From the NCBI GenBank assembly GCA_902760965.1, contig CACWIN010000007.1, positions 1-53,561 of the forward strand: a stretch of DNA of 53,561 bases, written 5' to 3'. Positions 1-8,203 of this stretch are shown here, in pieces. Under the pieces are notes generated by a model. The model had not been told where the DNA came from. It ran no database searches and saw nothing but the letters and a program-made list of their open reading frames with translations. The number at the start of each line of letters is the position of its first letter. Position 1 is the first letter of the stretch. The stretch comes from an uncultured Bacteroidales bacterium. GTDB lineage: Bacteria > Bacteroidota > Bacteroidia > Bacteroidales > Bacteroidaceae. Made by a program: the position numbers and the translations under genes.

Positions 1-72
1 ATGCCAAACGGAACCGTCCCCTTTGGCCCGAAAAGAACCGTCCCCTTTGTGCCCCTCCCTTTGTGCCCCTCA
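1..72. repeat. REP-like repeat, GGAACCGTCCCC core
   Basis: Two tandem copies of a core (GGAACCGTCCCCTTT and GAACCGTCCCCTTTG) lie here, the first inside a small hairpin with arms GCCAAA (3-8) and TTTGGC (22-27). The same core, or its reverse complement GGGGACGGTTC, recurs at 4928-4992, 19704-19749 and 24436-24482, always between genes. This resembles repetitive extragenic palindromes, which are known to be mobilised by RAYT (Y1/IS200-like) transposases; no such gene is in the window. An open frame runs from base 1 into the next gene, but this repeat is not credible coding sequence. Confidence 0.7.
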
Positions 73-147
73 TTTTTTTTCAACTATAAAGCATCGTTCA
101 TTCGGAAATATTGTTTTTCTTTGCAAAGAATAAAAAGGTTGTTTGCA

Positions 148-3100
148 ATGAAACACTGGATTATCCTTACGCTGGCATTAATGGTGCTTATTCCCGCAAG
201 TCTGTTCGGGCAGAGTACTATTACCGGAATAGTTGTTGACAGTCTTACAATGGAGCCGCTGCCAACCGCTACAGTTTATGTGAACGGCACCACACTGGGA
301 ACCACGACTAATAACGACGGACTGTTTGAACTGAAAGACGTACCGTTTCCGTGTACGGTGGTGTTCAGTTTTGTAGGGTATCACCCGCAGGCTTTGGACC
401 TGACACACAATCCGGGCAAGCTCACAATCAGGCTTAAACCGAACATTGAACTTCCGGAAGTGGTGGTATCGGGCAAGGAAAACATGATCAGTAAAGAGGA
501 CCTGGAGTATTTCAGGAGAATGTTCCTGGGCGATGACCAATGGGGACGGAACGCAACCATAATGAACGAGAACGTACTTATGGTTGACAATCAAATCAAA
601 TACACCGTATTTACTAGACCGGCAGGCAGGACATCATTCAGGAGGCAGTATTATTCGAACGATGTGGTAATAGTAAGTGACACTTACATAGACACCATAA
701 AAGTAAAGAAACGTTATTTCACAGCGTGGGCCTACGAGCCTCTAATAATTGATTTGCCTTTACTTGGGTATGAGGTTCATGTGGACCTGGTAAAATTTGA
801 GGTTGAGTCCGATAATGCCCAGACTCAGCGTGACCTGCTGGGATACTTTTACTACAAGCCGTATGAAAAACTAAAGAAACGGCGCGCAAAAAGCATCCAG
901 GAAAACCGTCTAAAGGCATATTACGGCTCAACGCAGCATTTCCTGAGGTCTTTTGCAAAAAACCAGCTGACCGAAAACGGTTACGTACTGGCATTGCCCA
1001 ATAAAGTAAAGAAAGGCAAAAAGACCATATCAACCTATCTGCCAGTCGACATAAACAACTATTCCATAAGCACATCGGACAACATGATGCAGGTTTACGG
1101 ACTCAACGACAAGAAATTCAGGGTCAGATACTATCACCTGATGGACGGTACACCGCTGAATTTCAGGCAGAAAGGCAAAGGCATTCACCTTTATTCGGAG
1201 TCCTGGATAGGGCTGCTAAAGGACACCTGCACATTCCTTAAAAACGGCATTACCATTGACAACAACATACAGCTTACCGGCGATATGACCAAGAGAATGG
1301 TTGGAGCCAGCCTGCCCGATGACTACTTTCCTCCCGTGGATGAAATCAAGCCCGATTCTGTCCAAAACGCCGATTATGCCAGCCAGATGATACAGTTTAC
1401 CGATAACATAGGCCAGTTCAACAAAATGTTCCCGCAGGAAAAGGTCTATCTGGAGTTTGACAACACGGCATACTTTCAGGGCGAGAACATATGGTACAAG
1501 GCATTTGTGACAAACGCCACCACGTTGGAGCGGGCGCCCAGCGGAGTGCTCTATGTGGATTTCCTGGCCCCCACAGGACAACTTCTGCTTCAGCAAAAGC
1601 TAAAGATTGTGGCCGGTCAGGCCGATGGCGCCATTCCCCTGCTTAACGCAGGCACGTACCAGACGCGCGAAAAACAGGGCGTCCTGGCCTACCCCAGCGG
1701 CTTTTACGAGATAAGGGCTTACACGCAGAACATGCTTGATTTTAGTCCCGATGCCATATTTTCACGCGTGATTCCCGTTTACACACAGCCCAAATTTGAG
1801 GGAGAGTATGACAGGTCACATGTAGAAAGCAACCAGGACAATCCGCTAGTAGAAAAACTTCGCGGCAATTCCAACAATAAGAAAATCAAGGACGTAAACG
1901 TATCGTTCTACCCCGAGGGAGGCGATCTTATAAGGGGACTTCCATGCAGAGTGGCGTTCAAGGCAACAGGCAGCGATGCTTTTGGCATAGACGGAGCGCT
2001 TAAGATTCCGGGCGTTTATGATTCGGTCTATACTGTCCACGACGGAATGGGATCATTCATAATCACCCCCAGAGAAAACGAGAACGCCCATTTTGTCACC
2101 CCTGACGGTACAAGGACCCGCGTAAGCCTTCCACAGGTGGCATACAGCGGATACTCCATGATGTCCGATGTCCTGTCCGACTCACTTCTGCAGGTAAACA
2201 TATGGCGAACCGAGGACCTGATAGGCGAACTGACTGCACTGGCCGTAACCTGCCGTGGCGATGTTGTATACTTTAAGGAGATAACCGATGTTGACAACAC
2301 CCAGCTTGATATAGACTGTTCCGATTGGCCCGCTGGCGTTTGCCGCGTGACTCTTTTTGACAAGAGCGGCAACATTCTCTCTTCACGCAGCATATTCCAC
2401 AGCAGCAATGAGTTAAGCGGCCCTGTAATACAGGTCAATACGGACAGCTTGTCACGCAAGGTGTTCGGCAAGGAGGTGCTTGATTTTCAACTTACTGACC
2501 AGGAAGGTAATCCGTTCCGTGACCGCTTTTGCCTGTCGGTGCGTGATGCCACCGATTACGGCGGCGGACAGACCGACAACCTGCAGACCAACCTGCTGCT
2601 GTCATCGGACCTTAGGGGTTACATTCACGATCCTGCGTGGTATCTGGAGAGTAACGACTCCATTCATCGGGAGGCTTTGAACCTGCTCACCATGGTTCAG
2701 GGCTGGGAGCGGTACGAATGGCAGACCATGACGGGAATCAAAGAGTTTACGGAGCGGCACCGTATTGAGGAGGGCCTTACCATGAACGGATGGGTGCTCT
2801 CGTTCAGAAAACGTGAACCTTCATCGGACATAAACGTATATGCCGCGCTTACACCCACCGAGGATAAGGCAATGTTTGAAAGCTATGATTATCAGACCGA
2901 TTCCACGGGTTATTTTGGATTTAACCTGAGTGATTTTTACGGAAAGGGAACATTTACAATCCATTTGATGAAACCCAACAGCCAAGGTGAAAACAAACAC
3001 GAAAGGAGCAAGCGAATCCGTTTTGAGCGAGGTGACAGGCCGGCGCCCAGAGCTTACTTTTTACAGGAGACTGACCTTAGCCACAACACGCCTCAAATTG

Positions 3101-3993
3101 ATGATTATAAGGTTGATTTTACCGACAATGACCTGACTGCCCAGCAACGCAAAAAGCTGGGAATCATGCTCGATGACGTTGACATAGAGGCAAAGAGCGA
3201 AAAAAGGCGCTTTATTGATTACGACACATTTACATCGTTCGAGGCCGAAGAGGATTCCGAGCTTGAACTGGACCAGGGTGAATACACGACCGATGTTGAA
3301 GGGTATTTTCTGGAACGCGGAATAAGATTTGACTATGTTAGCGAAGAGGAAAAGCTCATTGAACAAGATATGAACGAGCTTAGCGATTATTCATCGGTCG
3401 GTGGAGAAAGCGGAGGCGTAAACGTGGACATGCATTCAAGTGACAACACCATCAAAGCACACTTTTATGTGCATGACCTGGATAGATGTCTGTCACCAAC
3501 ACCATATGCCAATCCCATGAAAATAGACATGATCGATGTCAAGAGCATAATAGTATACGATGAGCCCAAGTATCCGTATGACTTTTTGGATTTGATTCCA
3601 CTGGAGGTTGAATACAATAATAAAAGAATCAATACCCTTTGGTTCTGGTGGGTGTTGACCTGCTGGGAAAGATTTTACCTTGTGGACATTCAAATAAAAC
3701 AACCCAACGAGATGCTCTTTGACTGGGAAATTGCAAATCTTGGCTACAGGACCACCACCGTTAAAGGTTTCACCAAGCCCGTGGAGTTTTACGCTCCCGA
3801 GTATCCCGACGGTCCCATTGAGGGCAACATTGATCCGCGTCGCACCCTGTACTGGAATCCCAACGTGATAACCGATGAGGAAGGTCGCGCCCGCGTTGAG
3901 TTTTACAACAACAACTTTACTCACCGCTTTACCATTCGCGGTACCGGCATTACCGCCTCCGGCATCCCCTACATCCTCAACCAAACTTGGTAG
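148..3993 (+). CDS. Secreted carboxypeptidase-regulatory-like / MG2-domain protein
   Basis: A 1281-residue protein. The start at 148 gives a clean signal peptide (MKHWIILTLALMVLIPASLFG); upstream in-frame codons read through the REP-like repeat. Residues about 23-100 form a carboxypeptidase-D regulatory-like domain (ITGIVVDSLTMEPLPTATVY, then a FVGY motif). Around residue 430 (EKVYLEFDNTAYFQGENIWY) there is a macroglobulin MG2-like beta-sandwich. Residues about 1085-1145 resemble a TonB plug fragment (IDMIDVKSIIVYDEP), but no 22-strand barrel follows, so it is not a transporter. The Bacteroidetes family with this layout is annotated as carboxypeptidase-like regulatory or TonB-plug protein of unknown role. 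It is probably periplasmic or on the outer membrane and may handle proteins or polymers; that is inference. Confidence 0.75.
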   Translation: MKHWIILTLALMVLIPASLFGQSTITGIVVDSLTMEPLPTATVYVNGTTLGTTTNNDGLFELKDVPFPCTVVFSFVGYHPQALDLTHNPGKLTIRLKPNIELPEVVVSGKENMISKEDLEYFRRMFLGDDQWGRNATIMNENVLMVDNQIKYTVFTRPAGRTSFRRQYYSNDVVIVSDTYIDTIKVKKRYFTAWAYEPLIIDLPLLGYEVHVDLVKFEVESDNAQTQRDLLGYFYYKPYEKLKKRRAKSIQENRLKAYYGSTQHFLRSFAKNQLTENGYVLALPNKVKKGKKTISTYLPVDINNYSISTSDNMMQVYGLNDKKFRVRYYHLMDGTPLNFRQKGKGIHLYSESWIGLLKDTCTFLKNGITIDNNIQLTGDMTKRMVGASLPDDYFPPVDEIKPDSVQNADYASQMIQFTDNIGQFNKMFPQEKVYLEFDNTAYFQGENIWYKAFVTNATTLERAPSGVLYVDFLAPTGQLLLQQKLKIVAGQADGAIPLLNAGTYQTREKQGVLAYPSGFYEIRAYTQNMLDFSPDAIFSRVIPVYTQPKFEGEYDRSHVESNQDNPLVEKLRGNSNNKKIKDVNVSFYPEGGDLIRGLPCRVAFKATGSDAFGIDGALKIPGVYDSVYTVHDGMGSFIITPRENENAHFVTPDGTRTRVSLPQVAYSGYSMMSDVLSDSLLQVNIWRTEDLIGELTALAVTCRGDVVYFKEITDVDNTQLDIDCSDWPAGVCRVTLFDKSGNILSSRSIFHSSNELSGPVIQVNTDSLSRKVFGKEVLDFQLTDQEGNPFRDRFCLSVRDATDYGGGQTDNLQTNLLLSSDLRGYIHDPAWYLESNDSIHREALNLLTMVQGWERYEWQTMTGIKEFTERHRIEEGLTMNGWVLSFRKREPSSDINVYAALTPTEDKAMFESYDYQTDSTGYFGFNLSDFYGKGTFTIHLMKPNSQGENKHERSKRIRFERGDRPAPRAYFLQETDLSHNTPQIDDYKVDFTDNDLTAQQRKKLGIMLDDVDIEAKSEKRRFIDYDTFTSFEAEEDSELELDQGEYTTDVEGYFLERGIRFDYVSEEEKLIEQDMNELSDYSSVGGESGGVNVDMHSSDNTIKAHFYVHDLDRCLSPTPYANPMKIDMIDVKSIIVYDEPKYPYDFLDLIPLEVEYNNKRINTLWFWWVLTCWERFYLVDIQIKQPNEMLFDWEIANLGYRTTTVKGFTKPVEFYAPEYPDGPIEGNIDPRRTLYWNPNVITDEEGRARVEFYNNNFTHRFTIRGTGITASGIPYILNQTW

Positions 3994-4016
3994 CATTGAA
4001 TTTTTCTTTATCTTTG
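3987..4016 (+). promoter_or_regulatory. Bacteroidetes-type promoter for the DUF4380 gene
   Basis: A -7 box TATCTTTG at 4009-4016 matches TAnnTTTG, with TTG at 3987-3989, 19 bases upstream, as the -33 element. It overlaps the end of the preceding gene and lies 18 bases before the ATG at 4035. This suggests the downstream gene has its own transcript with a very short leader. Confidence 0.55.
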
Positions 4017-4034
4017 AAACAAAAATTCAGAAAA

Positions 4035-4925
4035 ATGAAAACCAGAACATTATTAGCAGCCCTAACCGCTGCAGCAACATTCTGCACCGTAAGTGCACAG
4101 ACAGTGAGTGGTTCAGCCGATGAAGGCTTTCAAATCAAGGCCGGTAACGTAACAATGACCGTAAGCGCAAAGGAGGGCGGCAAAATAATGTCATACAAGT
4201 ATGATGACAAGGAGATGCTCTCACAACTGCGCATGCAGAACCAGTACGGCAGCACATTCTGGACAAGCCCCCAGAAAGAGTGGAACTGGCCTCCCGTAAC
4301 CGAGTTTGACCGCGCCGCATACACCGTAGAGTCCCAAGCCGCCCAGTCATTGACTCTGACCAGCCAGGTGGCCCGCAAACTGCCGTTCCAGATACAAAAG
4401 CAGTACACGCCCGATTCCAAAGGCAAGTATATCCGCATATCATACACCATCATAAACAAAGGTGAAGAGACCCGCAAGGTTGCACCGTGGGAAATATCCC
4501 GTGTAGTGGCCGATGAAGAGGGCCTGATATTCTTTGACGCACCAGTCGAGGGCATCACACCCGCAAACCTTATCCCGTTCAAGGGTCAGGCCGGCGCATC
4601 ATGGTACAACTTTGAGACCGCGCCCCAGAACCGCAAGATAAATGCCGATGGCAAAGGCTGGCTGGCATACGCTGCAAACGGCCTGCTCATGATCAAGAAG
4701 TTCGATGACATAAACCCCTCGCAGCCCGCCCCCGATGAAGCCGAGATACAGGTCTACGTAAACCAGGGCAAGACCTACATAGAGCTGGAGAGCCAAGGCG
4801 AGTACAAGACTCTTGAACCCGGCCAGAGCCTCACCTGGGTTGTTGACTGGTACCTTATCCCCCTCAAGGACAAGGCTGAACCGTCTGCAAAACTCCTTGA
4901 CCTGGTTCGCAACACTATCAAATGA
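4035..4925 (+). CDS. DUF4380-like secreted protein
   Basis: A 296-residue protein. The start at 4035 gives MKTRTLLAALTAAATFCTVS-AQ, a signal peptide ending at an Ala-Gln junction typical of Bacteroidetes. The mature part is beta-rich (IKAGNVTMTVSAKEGGKIMS, then WTSPQKEWNWPPV and WEISRVV) and fits the DUF4380 family, which has a galactose-mutarotase-like supersandwich. Such proteins are usually found near carbohydrate genes, but the substrate is unknown. An earlier in-frame ATG at 3987 lies inside the previous gene and its promoter and was not used. The gene is followed by a perfect 26-bp hairpin that may end its transcript. Confidence 0.65.
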   Translation: MKTRTLLAALTAAATFCTVSAQTVSGSADEGFQIKAGNVTMTVSAKEGGKIMSYKYDDKEMLSQLRMQNQYGSTFWTSPQKEWNWPPVTEFDRAAYTVESQAAQSLTLTSQVARKLPFQIQKQYTPDSKGKYIRISYTIINKGEETRKVAPWEISRVVADEEGLIFFDAPVEGITPANLIPFKGQAGASWYNFETAPQNRKINADGKGWLAYAANGLLMIKKFDDINPSQPAPDEAEIQVYVNQGKTYIELESQGEYKTLEPGQSLTWVVDWYLIPLKDKAEPSAKLLDLVRNTIK

Positions 4926-4927
4926 TA

Positions 4928-4992
4928 CCATTGGGGACGGTTCCGTTTGGCTCATTTGTTAAAAACGAGCCAAACGGAACCGTCCCCAATGG
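4928..4992. repeat. Perfect 26-bp palindrome, REP-like (GGGGACGGTTCC)
   Basis: Arms 4928-4953 and 4967-4992 are exact reverse complements, separated by a 13-base loop. Each arm holds the GGGGACGGTTCC core shared with the repeats at 1-72, 19704-19749 and 24436-24482. It starts three bases after the stop codon of the DUF4380 gene and could act as a transcript end, though no T-run follows. It also separates that gene from the attenuator of the aromatic operon. Confidence 0.85.
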
Positions 4993-5046
4993 CTCGTGTG
5001 ATAAAAAAAATATCCCCGATTTATGACAACGGACGAAAAAGTTACA

Positions 5047-5054
5047 TAACTTTG
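5047..5054 (+). promoter_or_regulatory. -7 box of the aromatic operon promoter
   Basis: TAACTTTG is a full match to the Bacteroidetes -7 consensus TAnnTTTG. The -33 box is weak (TTTATG near 5020-5025). Transcription would begin about 5058-5062, only a few bases before the leader-peptide ATG at 5063, so the leader mRNA would be almost leaderless. Confidence 0.65.
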
Positions 5055-5062
5055 CACCCAGA

Positions 5063-5122
5063 ATGAAAACAGTAAACGCATACTTCTATTACTTTTGGTT
5101 TACCAGACAATATGCCGGGTAA
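5063..5122 (+). CDS. Leader peptide of an aromatic amino acid attenuator
   Basis: A 19-codon reading frame encodes MKTVNAYFYYFWFTRQYAG. Residues 7-13 (Y F Y Y F W F) are seven aromatic residues in a row covering Tyr, Phe and Trp, with another Tyr at 17. It lies between a TAnnTTTG promoter and an intrinsic terminator, just upstream of aroF. This is the classic layout of ribosome-mediated attenuation: scarcity of any charged aromatic tRNA stalls the ribosome in the run. Bases 5115-5120 (CCGGGT) at the end of the frame can pair with 5158-5163 (GCCCGG), the 5' arm of the terminator, so a stalled ribosome would leave them free to form an antiterminator, while one at the stop codon would cover them. 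The regulatory logic is inferred from sequence. Confidence 0.88.
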   Translation: MKTVNAYFYYFWFTRQYAG

Positions 5123-5155
5123 TTTGTTGTATGCCTACAAATAAGAAATAACAGA

Positions 5156-5188
5156 GAGCCCGGATCAATGATTCGGGCTCCTTTTTTT
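5156..5188 (+). terminator. Attenuator terminator before aroF
   Basis: A 10-bp stem (5156-5165 with 5171-5180, one G-T pair) closes on a 5-base loop CAATG and is followed by seven T (5182-5188). It lies 26 bases upstream of the aroF start, after the aromatic leader peptide, so it should stop transcription when aromatic amino acids are plentiful. Confidence 0.88.
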
Positions 5189-5214
5189 ACCAGCAAAGAT
5201 TAAAACATAAACAT

Positions 5215-6225
5215 ATGATAGCAGTACTAAAAGCAGGAGTCTCCGAGACTCAAAAAAAGAACCTGATAAACTGGATCAAAGGCCAGGGAGTTGACGTACA
5301 CATATCCGAAGGTCAGTACCAGACCGTAATAGGCCTTATAGGCGATACCAGCCGAATAGACCCCGACCTGCTGAGCGGCCTTGACATAATAGAGAGCGTA
5401 ACCCGAATAAGCGAGCCCTTTAAGTGCGCCAACCGCCGTTTCCACCCCGCCGACACAATAGTAGAGATAGGCCAGGGAGAAAACAAAGTAAAGATAGGCG
5501 GCGGCAACTTTGCCATGATAGCCGGCCCCTGCTCAGTAGAGTCCGAAGAGCAGATAACCCAGATTGCCAAGGCCGTAAAGGCATCGGGCGCCACACTGCT
5601 CAGAGGAGGAGCGTTCAAGCCCCGTACCAGCCCGTATGATTTTCAGGGAATGGGAGCCGATGGCCTTGAGCTGCTGCGCAAAGCCCGCCAGGCAACCGGC
5701 CTGCCCATAGTAACTGAGATAATGAGCGAAAAGCACCTGGACCTGTTTGAGGACGTTGACCTGATTCAGGTAGGAGCCCGCAACATGCAGAACTTTGAAC
5801 TGCTAAAGACACTTGGCCGCACCCGCAAGCCAATCCTGCTTAAGCGCGGTCTGTCAAGCACAATAAAGGAATGGCTCATGAGCGCCGAGTACATAATGGC
5901 AGGAGGAAACGAGAACATAATCCTGTGCGAGCGCGGCATTCGCAGCTACGACACATACACCCGCAACGTGCTTGACCTTTCGGCCATACCGGTAGTAAAG
6001 GAGCTGTCACACCTGCCCATAATTGTGGATCCCAGCCACGCCACAGGCAAGTCACGCCTGGTTCCGTCAATGAGTCTGGCCGCAGTTGCAGCCGGAGCCG
6101 ACGGTCTGATCATAGAGGTGCACAACGACCCCACCCACGCCCTGTGCGACGGAGCCCAGTCACTCACCCCCGCCCAGTTTGACCAAGTAGCCAACAAAGT
6201 CAAAGCCCTGAAACAAATAGTCTAA
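5215..6225 (+). CDS. aroF: 3-deoxy-7-phosphoheptulonate (DAHP) synthase, type I-beta with N-terminal regulatory domain
   Basis: 336 residues. It condenses PEP and erythrose-4-phosphate, the entry step of the shikimate pathway. Residues 1-70 form a ferredoxin-like/ACT-type domain as in the Thermotoga and Geobacillus enzymes, where it mediates feedback inhibition. The barrel shows AGPCSVES, LRGGAFKPRTSPYDFQG, PIVTE, QVGARNMQNF, LLKRG and DPSHATG, all diagnostic of the I-beta class. It is the first structural gene after the attenuator, so transcriptional and allosteric control probably act together. The stop is followed by heptanucleotide repeats. Confidence 0.95.
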   Translation: MIAVLKAGVSETQKKNLINWIKGQGVDVHISEGQYQTVIGLIGDTSRIDPDLLSGLDIIESVTRISEPFKCANRRFHPADTIVEIGQGENKVKIGGGNFAMIAGPCSVESEEQITQIAKAVKASGATLLRGGAFKPRTSPYDFQGMGADGLELLRKARQATGLPIVTEIMSEKHLDLFEDVDLIQVGARNMQNFELLKTLGRTRKPILLKRGLSSTIKEWLMSAEYIMAGGNENIILCERGIRSYDTYTRNVLDLSAIPVVKELSHLPIIVDPSHATGKSRLVPSMSLAAVAAGADGLIIEVHNDPTHALCDGAQSLTPAQFDQVANKVKALKQIV

Positions 6226-6226
6226 C

Positions 6227-6303
6227 AGCCAATAGCTAACAGCCAATAGCCAACAGCTAATAGCCAACAGCTAACAGCTAACAGCCAACAGCCAATAGCC
6301 AAA
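6227..6303 (+). repeat. Heptanucleotide tandem repeat (AGCYAAY)11
   Basis: Eleven consecutive 7-base units (AGCCAAT, AGCTAAC, AGCCAAC, AGCTAAT and so on) fill the gap between aroF and tyrA, ending five bases before the tyrA ATG. Variation is limited to the Y positions (the last unit ends in A). A shorter, decayed copy sits before pheA at 9474-9501, and both are followed by GTAACATG. Seven is not a multiple of three, so copy-number changes would alter spacing without being read as protein. Confidence 0.9.
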
Positions 6304-6308
6304 GTAAC

Positions 6309-7145
6309 ATGAACTCAGTATCAGTAATAGGCCTAGGCCTGATAGGAGGCTCCCTAGCCAAGACATACAAGGAGGCCGGCTGGACCGTTTACGGTTTTGA
6401 CTTGAACGAGTCCGTAAGCCGTTTTGCCGAACTTGAAGGCACTCTTGATGCCGTCCTTGACAGCAAGAACATAAAAAAGTGTGACCTTATTCACATAGCC
6501 GTCACCCCCGATGCCGCCTGCAACTGGCTTGAACAGCACGGCCCCGAGATTGCAAAAAGTACTGTTGTGATTGATGACTGCGGAACCAAGCGCAAGGTAG
6601 TTGAATGCGGAATGAAAGTTGCCGCAAAATACGGTTTCACTTACGCCGGAGGCCATCCCATGGCAGGTACGCATCTGTCAGGCTACAAGAACTCACGCGC
6701 CACAATGTTCCAGAACGCATCAATGATAATAGTACCCCCGGTACACGATGACATACAGCTTCTGGACCGTATTAAGAGACTGCTGGAACCCATGCAGCTT
6801 AAGCGTGTGGTATTTACCACAGCCCAGGACCACGACCGCATGATTGCCTTTACGTCACAGTTGGCGCATGTGGTATCAAACGCCTACATTAAGAGCCCGT
6901 CGGCCCAACAGCACAAGGGCTACAGCGCAGGCAGTTTCCGCGACCTGACCCGTGTGGCATGGCTTAACGAGAACATGTGGACAGAGTTGTTCCTTGAAAA
7001 CAAGGACAACCTGCTGCAAGAGATACATACAATCATTGACAACCTTACCCAATACGCCAACGCCATGGAGGCCAACGACGCAAAGAGACTCTGCTCGCTG
7101 CTGCGTGACGGCCGTATTGCCAAGGAGTTGTCCGAAAAGAACTGA
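6309..7145 (+). CDS. tyrA: Prephenate dehydrogenase
   Basis: 278 residues. It oxidises prephenate to 4-hydroxyphenylpyruvate with NAD(P) for tyrosine synthesis. The N-terminus has the Rossmann motif GLGLIGGS (residues 8-15) followed by a beta-strand ending in FDLNES. GGHPMAGT (about residues 117-124) and the helical dimerisation domain with FTSQLAHV complete the family. There is no chorismate mutase or ACT domain, so it is monofunctional; chorismate mutase is supplied by pheA in the same operon. It is spaced two bases from aroB. Confidence 0.93.
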   Translation: MNSVSVIGLGLIGGSLAKTYKEAGWTVYGFDLNESVSRFAELEGTLDAVLDSKNIKKCDLIHIAVTPDAACNWLEQHGPEIAKSTVVIDDCGTKRKVVECGMKVAAKYGFTYAGGHPMAGTHLSGYKNSRATMFQNASMIIVPPVHDDIQLLDRIKRLLEPMQLKRVVFTTAQDHDRMIAFTSQLAHVVSNAYIKSPSAQQHKGYSAGSFRDLTRVAWLNENMWTELFLENKDNLLQEIHTIIDNLTQYANAMEANDAKRLCSLLRDGRIAKELSEKN

Positions 7146-7147
7146 AT

Positions 7148-8203
7148 ATGGAGAATACGGCAAAAATAACAGTCAAGGCATCGGGCACGTATGACATACT
7201 GCTTGCCAAAGGCGGTCTGCAACATATTGGACAGGCTGCAGCAGAGCGCTTTAAGCCCTGCAAGATTGCCATTCTGAGCGATGACAAGGTATTCACGTTG
7301 TACGGCAAGACTGTTATGGACTCACTCCAAAAGGCTGGATTCACCACCGTGAGCCATGTAATTGAGAACGGCGAGCAGTCCAAGACACTTGACAACGTTA
7401 CCGAATTCATAAACACCATGGTGGGAGCCCAGGTTACACGTACCGATATGGTCCTGGCTCTTGGAGGCGGTGTGGTTGGCGATATGGCAGGTTTTGCATC
7501 GGCCATATACCTGCGCGGCATACCGTATATCCAGGTACCCACCACCCTGCTGGCAGCGGTCGATTCATCGGTTGGCGGCAAGACTGCCGTTGACATTAGC
7601 GCCGGCAAGAACCTGGTTGGAGCGTTTCACCAGCCGTCAATGGTATATCTGGATACCGATACCCTTTCAACGCTTGATCCGGACGTGATGCGTGACGGAT
7701 TTGCCGAGGTAATAAAATACGGAATAATACTGGACCGCAATCTGGCCGACACCGTTGCCAGGCCCGGCACTTTTGATTTGGAACAGGTCATTGCCCGCTG
7801 CATAAGCATAAAGCGCGATGTGGTGGAGCAGGACGAATTTGACAAGGGTCTGCGCGGACTGCTCAATTTTGGACATACGTTCGGACACGCAATAGAAAAG
7901 CTCAGCTCGTTTACGATAAGCCACGGCAGTGCAGTAGCCCGCGGCATGGTGATTGCAGCCAAGGTAGCTGCAGCATACGGTTATACCAATTACACCAACG
8001 CCATTGCCAAGGTTCTGGAAAGCTACGGTTTTGACCTTTCATGCCCCTACTCCGCCAGTGATATGTACAACGTAATCCTGTCCGACAAAAAGCGCAGCGG
8101 GGCCGATATAACACTGGTACTGCCTGAGTCAATAGGCAAATGCGTATTGCAAAAGATGCCTGCCATGCAGGTTCTTGAACTAATGAAAAAAGTGAGGTTA
8201 TGA
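7148..8203 (+). CDS. aroB: 3-dehydroquinate synthase
   Basis: 351 residues. It converts DAHP to 3-dehydroquinate using NAD and a divalent metal. Key motifs are GGGVVGDMAGFAS, RGIPYIQVPTTLLAAVDSSV and GGKTAVD for nucleotide and substrate binding, and GHTFGHAIE with its metal-binding histidines. Length is normal. Its last four bases overlap the aroA start (ATGA), indicating translational coupling. Confidence 0.95.
   Translation: MENTAKITVKASGTYDILLAKGGLQHIGQAAAERFKPCKIAILSDDKVFTLYGKTVMDSLQKAGFTTVSHVIENGEQSKTLDNVTEFINTMVGAQVTRTDMVLALGGGVVGDMAGFASAIYLRGIPYIQVPTTLLAAVDSSVGGKTAVDISAGKNLVGAFHQPSMVYLDTDTLSTLDPDVMRDGFAEVIKYGIILDRNLADTVARPGTFDLEQVIARCISIKRDVVEQDEFDKGLRGLLNFGHTFGHAIEKLSSFTISHGSAVARGMVIAAKVAAAYGYTNYTNAIAKVLESYGFDLSCPYSASDMYNVILSDKKRSGADITLVLPESIGKCVLQKMPAMQVLELMKKVRL

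Noticed and set aside
1-147. N-terminal extension of the first large protein starting at base 1
   Set aside because: It translates the REP-like repeat and spoils the signal peptide; the ATG at 148 gives a proper one.
6227-6303. Heptad repeats considered as a CRISPR array
   Set aside because: Units are 7 bases with no spacers and no cas genes.
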